From: Porphyrobacter sp. | GTDB lineage: Bacteria; Pseudomonadota; Alphaproteobacteria; Sphingomonadales; Sphingomonadaceae | Direction of reading: 5' to 3' | Length of the DNA: 64,000 bases | Assembly (NCBI GenBank): GCA_017744315.1 | Contig: JAGIBN010000001.1 | Location: 434,001-498,000, forward strand | Part shown: in pieces, positions 59,150-64,000 of the stretch | Layout of the letters: each line of letters opens with the position of its first letter | Numbering within the stretch: position 1 is the stretch's first letter | Notes under the pieces: generated by a model | Databases searched by the model: none | Seen by the model: only the letters and a program-made list of their open reading frames with translations | Told to the model about the DNA's origin: nothing | Position numbers and translations under genes: made by a program

Positions 59150-60580
59150 TTACGGCCTGAACGCGGCGCGCCACTTGCCCCAGCGGTAATAGGCCAGCGT
59201 CAGCGCCACGGTCAGTGCCGAGCCGAACGGATAGGACCACCATAGCGCCTCGCTGCCGATCAGCGGATAGGCGAGGTGGTAGAAGCCGAGGCGCCCCGGA
59301 TAGAGGCCGAGGAACATGATGATCAGCGGCATCACCACGGCGCCATAGGCGCGCAGGGTGCCGGTAAGGATCATGGTGATCGACACGATCACGTAAGAGG
59401 CGGTGCAGACCAGCTGGATATGCCGGGCGATCGGCATTGCCGGGCTGTCTCCGCCGAGGAACAGCGCCAGCAGCGGCCGGTCGAACACCACGATCAGCGT
59501 GGCCAGCAGCGTCGAGAGCGCCAGGTTGGAAAGGAGGCCGATCTCGGTCACCTTGCCGACGCGGCCGTGGTCGTGCGCGCCCAGCGACTGCGCGACCATC
59601 GCGCTCACCGCCGAGCCGATCGCCATCGCCGGCATCTGGAGATAGTTCCACAACTGCAGCGAAGCACCGTAGGCCGCCGCCGAATCCAGTCCCTCGCGGT
59701 TGACGAGGCCGACCATGATGAGGCCCGCCGACGAGACCAGCAGCATCTGCGCGCCCATCGGCAGGCCCTTGAGGATCACATAGCGAAGCTCGCTGCCGCG
59801 CGGGATCAGGTAGCTGAGTTCCGCGCCGCGCAGGCGCATCGGCAGGTCCTTGCGGTAGATCGTCCAGAGCTGGAACACGAGCCCTGCGAAGTTCGCGAAG
59901 GCCGTCGCCGCCGCCGACCCGGCGATACCCAGCGTGGGCAGGGGGCCGGGGCCGATGATGAGCAGCGGGTTCAGGATCACGTCCAGCGCCACCGTCAGGA
60001 TCATCGCGTAGAGCGGCGTCCTGGAATCGCCGGCGCCGCGCATGCCCATCGACACCATCAGCGAGAGCGAGCCGAGCGGCAGGGTCACGAAGATGACGCG
60101 CAAGTAAGCCAGCGCCTCGATCCGGCTCTGGCCCGGTGTGCCCAGCGCATGCAGCAGCGCATCGGCACCGAGCCATCCGGCCAGCCCGCAGCCAACGGCC
60201 AGCAGCGAGCAGAAGCCGAGGCCCGAACCGAAAGTCCGCCGCGCCGCGTCGATGTCGCGCGCGCCGAAGTGCTGGCCCACGCGCACGGTCGTCGCCATGC
60301 CGAAGCCGAAGACCAGCGCGATCAGCAGGAACATGATGATATTGGCATTGGCGGTCGCCGCCAGCGCGCTTTCGCCCAGCAGCCGGCCGACCCAGATCGC
60401 GTTGACCGAGCCGTTCAGCGTCTGGAGCACGTTTGAGATCAGCATCGGGATCGAGAACACCAGCAGCGTCCTCAGGATCGGACCCTGCGTGAGGTCGCCC
60501 TTCATCCGCGCCATCTGGGCGGGCGGAGGTGCTTCCTCGGGTTCGGTTTCCCCATGTGGGATCGGCGATGCCTCGTTCAT
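59150..60580 (-). CDS. MATE-family multidrug/Na+ exporter
   Basis: 476 residues, twelve helices in two MatE halves. The first half shows LVFSIPMLISNVLQTLNGSVNAIWVGRLLGESALAA and MGMRGAGDSRTPLY; the second has NREGLDSAAAYGASLQLWNYLQMPAMAIGSAVSAMVAQSLGA. It exports cationic drugs by ion antiport. The start MNEASPIP at 60580 is chosen seven bases after queE on the same strand, so the two probably share a transcript. Confidence 0.93.
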   Translation of the reverse strand: MNEASPIPHGETEPEEAPPPAQMARMKGDLTQGPILRTLLVFSIPMLISNVLQTLNGSVNAIWVGRLLGESALAATANANIIMFLLIALVFGFGMATTVRVGQHFGARDIDAARRTFGSGLGFCSLLAVGCGLAGWLGADALLHALGTPGQSRIEALAYLRVIFVTLPLGSLSLMVSMGMRGAGDSRTPLYAMILTVALDVILNPLLIIGPGPLPTLGIAGSAAATAFANFAGLVFQLWTIYRKDLPMRLRGAELSYLIPRGSELRYVILKGLPMGAQMLLVSSAGLIMVGLVNREGLDSAAAYGASLQLWNYLQMPAMAIGSAVSAMVAQSLGAHDHGRVGKVTEIGLLSNLALSTLLATLIVVFDRPLLALFLGGDSPAMPIARHIQLVCTASYVIVSITMILTGTLRAYGAVVMPLIIMFLGLYPGRLGFYHLAYPLIGSEALWWSYPFGSALTVALTLAYYRWGKWRAAFRP

Positions 60581-60587
60581 GTGCCCC

Positions 60588-61382
60588 TCAAGTTCCCCGC
60601 GTGTCGCCCCAGATATGGATGTGCAGGCGGTCGGTGAAGCGATAACCTTCCTGCGTGCAGATGTCCGAGAGCCATCCCGACCGCTGCCGGATGACATCGC
60701 TGGAGCGGCCCTCCGGCATCAGGAATATCCGCTCGGCGGGGATATTGTAGCGCTCTTTCAGCGCGCGGACCTCATCGACGTCGGCAGGCTCGGCCACCAC
60801 GAACTTGAAATAAGCGCGCGGATCGGCGGCCCAGGCATCGAGCCGCTCGGGCACCAGCGCCAGTTCCGCCGGATTGCCGCTGTGCGAGAGCTTCGGGCTG
60901 ACATTGTACTGCTGCACCCGCGCATCGAGGCTGGCATGCGGCGCGACCGAGCCGTTGGTCTCGATCTCGACATGCATCCCCGGCCGGGCCTCGTCGAGCG
61001 CCGCCAGCATCCGCGCCAGTTGCGGCCCCTGAAGCAGCGGCTCGCCGCCGGTGATGACCAGACGGTCGGGCGGCAGATCCGCCACCATGCGCGCCACCTC
61101 GGATTCCTCGGCCATGACCTGATTGGCCTTGCGTTCGAATGCGAGCTCGTCGCGGTGGAAGCGGTTATCGCCCGTAAAGCGCCACGTATACGCAGTGTCG
61201 CACCACTGGCAGGCGAGATTGCAGCGCGACAGCCGCACGAAGGTGCTCGGGCGCCCCATGCTGGCGCCTTCGCCCTGAAGTGAAGCGAAGACTTCGGGTT
61301 CGCCGGGAGTGGTGGTGGCAAGCGCAAGCGTCACGGATGGTCTCGAATGCAAGGTTACGGTTTTGAAGGGTGAGGTTGACAC
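60588..61382 (-). CDS. queE: 7-carboxy-7-deazaguanine synthase
   Basis: A radical-SAM enzyme of queuosine and 7-deazaguanine synthesis, turning carboxytetrahydropterin into CDG. 264 residues with the cluster motif C54-x3-C58-x2-C61 (RCNLACQWCDTAY), ASLQGEGASMGRPSTFVRL upstream, and LVITGGEPLLQ and EIETNGS behind. GTG at 61382 and GTG at 61334 (VTLALATTTPGEP) are both possible starts; homology begins after the second. It is upstream of and probably co-transcribed with the MATE gene. No queC/queD is in view. Confidence 0.92.
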   Translation of the reverse strand: MSTSPFKTVTLHSRPSVTLALATTTPGEPEVFASLQGEGASMGRPSTFVRLSRCNLACQWCDTAYTWRFTGDNRFHRDELAFERKANQVMAEESEVARMVADLPPDRLVITGGEPLLQGPQLARMLAALDEARPGMHVEIETNGSVAPHASLDARVQQYNVSPKLSHSGNPAELALVPERLDAWAADPRAYFKFVVAEPADVDEVRALKERYNIPAERIFLMPEGRSSDVIRQRSGWLSDICTQEGYRFTDRLHIHIWGDTRGT

Positions 61383-61512
61383 AGTTTACACGGTCCAGAG
61401 GAAAAGTGTCACCTTGCGTCGGAGGTGTCACCTTGTGGCTGGTGTCGTGGAGAAAGGGTAGGGCGTTCACGCGCGCGAACGTGTCAGATGCGGGCGGTGT
61501 AGGAAAATAAAA
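61383..61512. promoter_or_regulatory. queE upstream region with spaced direct repeats
   Basis: GTGTCACCTTG occurs at 61406 and again at 61425, 19 bases apart (about two helical turns), with a partial GGTGTCGTGG after. The AGTTTACACGG next to the GTG start shares GTTTACAC with the palindrome after the tRNA at 12373. The repeats could be a regulator site for queE. No gene is seen in this stretch; the rest of the intergenic gap to valS is repeat copy 3. Confidence 0.35.
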
Positions 61513-61703
61513 AAGTCCTGGGGGATGATCCCCCAGACCCTCGGAATGTCTGCGTCGCGCCCGGCCTAGCCGTTTCGCGCCCACTGAGAGCCGGGAGACA
61601 AAATAGCCTGCGGCGGCAAGGAGCGCACTACGAGGCTGCGCGCGTGCCTTAGACGGTATTGGGGGTGCAGGGGGTGTTGACCCCCTGCTTTTCCCTTTGT
61701 CTT
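61513..61703. repeat. Dispersed 190-bp intergenic element, copy 3 (core inverted)
   Basis: This copy lies between the 3' end of valS and the queE upstream region. Hairpin A (CTGGGGGAT-G-ATCCCCCAG, 61518-61536) and hairpin B (GCAGGGGG/CCCCCTGC, 61667-61688) have the same orientation as in copies 1 and 2. The core between them matches the other copies only as its reverse complement (GGGAGACAAAATAGCC here against GGC...ATATGTCTCCC there). On the minus strand hairpin A is followed by a T-run (CTTTTTTATTTTCC), making a good valS terminator. Confidence 0.88.
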
Positions 61704-64000
61704 AACCCAACCGCGCCAGCGCCGCAGCCAGACGCTCCGCTTCGGCCGAATGGTGCGCATGGTCGGCGCGGGCTTTGTCGATCGCCTCGGGCTTGGCCTT
61801 CTCGACGAAGGCCGGGTTGCCCAGGCGCTTGTCGAGCGAGTCCCGTTCCTTGACCGAAGCGGCCATGGCCTTTTCCAGACGGGCCTTCTCGGCAGCGATG
61901 TCGATCACGCCTTCCAGCGGAATCGCCAGCGTCGCGTCGCCTGCGCCCACCTGCATGGCGGCACCGGCCGGAGCCGCTTCGAACACGATTGCATCGAGGC
62001 GGGCCAGACGGTCGATCACGGTGCCGTTACGACCGATCACCGCGCGGGTCGCGTCCGAGGGATTGGCGACATAGGCGGTAAGGCGCGCGCCCGGCGCGAT
62101 GCCGAGTTCGGACTTGGCGCCGCGGAGGTTGCCGATCAGCGCGATCAGCCATTCGACCTCGGCCTTGGCTTCGGCGTCCACCGAGGCTTCCGGCGCGGGC
62201 CATGCGGCAACGATCAGGTCCTGATCGCGGCTGCCCATCTTGCTCCACAGCTCTTCCGTGACGAAGGGCATGAAGGGGTGGAGCATGACGAGGATCTGGT
62301 CGAGCACCCAGCCGGCGACGGCCTTGGTCTCTTCGTCGAAGTTGCCCTTGATCAGTTCGATGTACCAGTCGCAGAACTGGTTCCACACGAAGTGGTAGAT
62401 CGCGTTGGCGGCCGCGTCGAAGCGCAGGTCGGCCATGGCCTTGTCCAGCGCGGCGACGGTTTCGACGACTTCGCCGATGATCCACTTGTTGACCGCCGTG
62501 GTCGCCTTGGGGGCGGCGACCGAGGTGCTGGCGACGATGCCGTTGGACTGGCAGAAACGCGCGGCGTTCCACAGCTTCGTGGCGAAGTTGCGGTAACCTT
62601 CGACGCGCTTTTCATCCATCTTCACGTCGCGGCCCTGGCTTTCCATGGCGGCCATGAAGAAGCGCAGCGCGTCGGCGCCGTACTTGTCGATCAGGCCCAG
62701 CGGATCGACCACGTTGCCCTTGGACTTCGACATCTTCTGGCCGTCGGCAGCGCGCACCAGACCATGGAGGTAGAGCCGCTTCCACGGCACTTCCTTCATG
62801 AAGTGAATGCCCTGCATGGCCATGCGCGCATCCCAGAAGAACAGGATGTCGAAGCCGGAAACGAGCAGGTCGTTCGGGTAGTGCTTCTTCAGCAGCGGGG
62901 CGTCTTCATCAGGCCAGCCGAGCGTGGCGAAAGGCCAGAGCGCGGAGGAGAACCAGGTGTCCAGCACGTCCTCGTCGCGGGTCAGCTTCTTGTTGCCGGC
63001 CTGCGCCTGTGCTTCTTCCTCGGTTTCGGCGACGAAGATTTCGCCGTCCTCGCTGAACCACGCCGGGATGCGGTGGCCCCACCAGAGCTGGCGCGAGACG
63101 CACCAGGGCTGGATGTTTTCCATCCAGTTGAAGAAGGTCTTTTCCCAGCTCTTCGGGACGATCTCGATCGCGCCGGAGCGGACGGCTTCCATCGGCGGCC
63201 CGGCCAGCGTCTGCGCGTCGACGTACCACTGGTCGGTCAGCCAGGGTTCGATCACCACGCCGCTGCGGTCGCCGTAGGGGGTCTGGATCACGCGGTCCTC
63301 GACCTTTTCGAGCAGGCCGTCGTCATCGAGGAACTGGACGATGGCCTTGCGGGCCTCGAAGCGGTCCATGCCGATGAACTGCGGCGGCACGAGGCCGTCC
63401 TGCGTCTGGCAGACATGAGCATCGGCATCGAGCATGTTGAGCATGTCGCCGGCCTTGAAGCCCGCACGCTTGCCGACCTCGAAGTCGTTGAAGTCATGAC
63501 CCGGCGTGATCTTCACCGCGCCCGAACCGAGTTCGGGATCGGCGTGCTCGTCGGCGACGATGGGGATTTCGCGGCCGGTGAGGGGCAGGGTGACGGTGGC
63601 GCCGCGCGCCAGCAGGTCCTTGTAGCGCTCGTCCTCGGGATTAACCGCGACGGCCATGTCGGCCAGCATCGTTTCCGGGCGGGTGGTGGCGACGTGGATG
63701 TAGCCCGAACCGTCCGACAGCGGGTACTTGATGTGCCAGAAGTGGCCGTTGGTTTCGCGCGTCTCGACCTCGAGGTCGGAAATGGCTGTGCGGAACTTCG
63801 GATCCCAGTTCACCAGGCGCTTGTCGCGATAGATCAGGCCCTGCTTGTGCAGGTCCACGAAGACCTTGACCACGGCCTTGGTGAAGTGTGGATCCATCGT
63901 GAACTGTTCGCGGCTCCAGTCCATCGAGCAGCCGAGGCGGCGCAGCTGGCCGGTGATGGTGCCGCCGGATTCGGCCTTCCACTCCCAGACCTTCTCGATG
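61702..64000 (-). CDS. valS: Valyl-tRNA synthetase (C-terminal part; 5' end outside window)
   Basis: About 765 residues of a class I synthetase are visible, entering the window at [13 protein letters not shown]. Seen in order: the editing domain ([37 protein letters not shown]), the catalytic half with [17 protein letters not shown] and [10 protein letters not shown] (KMSKS), the anticodon-binding helical domain, and a C-terminal coiled-coil ([24 protein letters not shown]). The HIGH motif lies beyond the window. The ATG at 63924 in the ORF track is internal. TAA at 61702-61704; hairpin A of copy 3 probably terminates it. Confidence 0.97.
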   Translation of the reverse strand, partial: IEKVWEWKAESGGTITGQLRRLGCSMDWSREQFTMDPHFTKAVVKVFVDLHKQGLIYRDKRLVNWDPKFRTAISDLEVETRETNGHFWHIKYPLSDGSGYIHVATTRPETMLADMAVAVNPEDERYKDLLARGATVTLPLTGREIPIVADEHADPELGSGAVKITPGHDFNDFEVGKRAGFKAGDMLNMLDADAHVCQTQDGLVPPQFIGMDRFEARKAIVQFLDDDGLLEKVEDRVIQTPYGDRSGVVIEPWLTDQWYVDAQTLAGPPMEAVRSGAIEIVPKSWEKTFFNWMENIQPWCVSRQLWWGHRIPAWFSEDGEIFVAETEEEAQAQAGNKKLTRDEDVLDTWFSSALWPFATLGWPDEDAPLLKKHYPNDLLVSGFDILFFWDARMAMQGIHFMKEVPWKRLYLHGLVRAADGQKMSKSKGNVVDPLGLIDKYGADALRFFMAAMESQGRDVKMDEKRVEGYRNFATKLWNAARFCQSNGIVASTSVAAPKATTAVNKWIIGEVVETVAALDKAMADLRFDAAANAIYHFVWNQFCDWYIELIKGNFDEETKAVAGWVLDQILVMLHPFMPFVTEELWSKMGSRDQDLIVAAWPAPEASVDAEAKAEVEWLIALIGNLRGAKSELGIAPGARLTAYVANPSDATRAVIGRNGTVIDRLARLDAIVFEAAPAGAAMQVGAGDATLAIPLEGVIDIAAEKARLEKAMAASVKERDSLDKRLGNPAFVEKAKPEAIDKARADHAHHSAEAERLAAALARLG

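Overview
This 64 kb window is a GC-rich, gene-dense chromosomal segment of an alphaproteobacterium, most likely a sphingomonad (Novosphingobium/Sphingomonas type). The evidence is the ChpT phosphotransferase, an alpha-type RpoH, the TonB receptors (one with an STN domain beside an ECF sigma/anti-sigma pair), a DctB/DctD pair, a compact NfrB/NfrA-like pair and a class A RNase P RNA. No prophage, IS element, CRISPR array or conjugation gene is visible. Most of the window is core genome, with several transport and regulatory islands.

Layout. 0-12 kb: LplT-like MFS protein, pgsA, a second MFS transporter whose start is problematic, oxyR coupled to rnd, aspS, acpP-fabF-mltG, a small membrane protein and a 2H phosphoesterase. 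12-19 kb: a tRNA with a CAU anticodon, a secreted amidohydrolase, a sterol-desaturase/TetR operon and a giant DUF2339 membrane protein. 19-23.3 kb: a TPP riboswitch followed by a TonB receptor, an APH-type kinase and a PnuC/PnuT-type permease, which together read as a thiamine uptake and salvage operon. 23.3-26 kb: a DUF3649-PepSY-DUF3325 operon with a Fur-like box. 26-33.5 kb: ECF sigma, FecR, an STN-TonB receptor, a secreted purple-acid-phosphatase-like enzyme and, convergent to it, a secreted tyrosine-phosphatase-like enzyme. 33.6-38 kb: DoxX, AraC and LysR genes, then two pirins and an OsmC protein. 38-46 kb: dctD-dctB divergent from dctA, an alginate_exp-type outer membrane channel and malic enzyme, a C4-dicarboxylate uptake and entry module. 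46-52.9 kb: rpoH, rluD, a JAMM protein, chpT, an AmiD-like amidase, rnpB, a calcineurin-like phosphatase, a SIMPL protein and glyoxalase I. 53-64 kb: an NfrB-like glycosyltransferase with an NfrA-C-terminal-like protein, a TauE/SafE permease with a TIGR02186 protein, a HerA-like ATPase, a MATE exporter, queE and a partial valS.

The least explained structure is a roughly 190 bp intergenic element present three times (near 3.56, 38.06 and 61.51 kb). It is capped by a hairpin at each end and sits at gene 3' ends. In the third copy the inner core is inverted relative to its unchanged flanks. Other points worth a second look are a DctD that has lost the sigma-54 contact GAFTGA loop, an MFS gene whose first helix lies upstream of any ATG/GTG/TTG, a TPP riboswitch with a readable anti-Shine-Dalgarno switch, and the coupling of a signalling TonB receptor to secreted phosphatases. 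Three further families of intergenic palindromes also occur.
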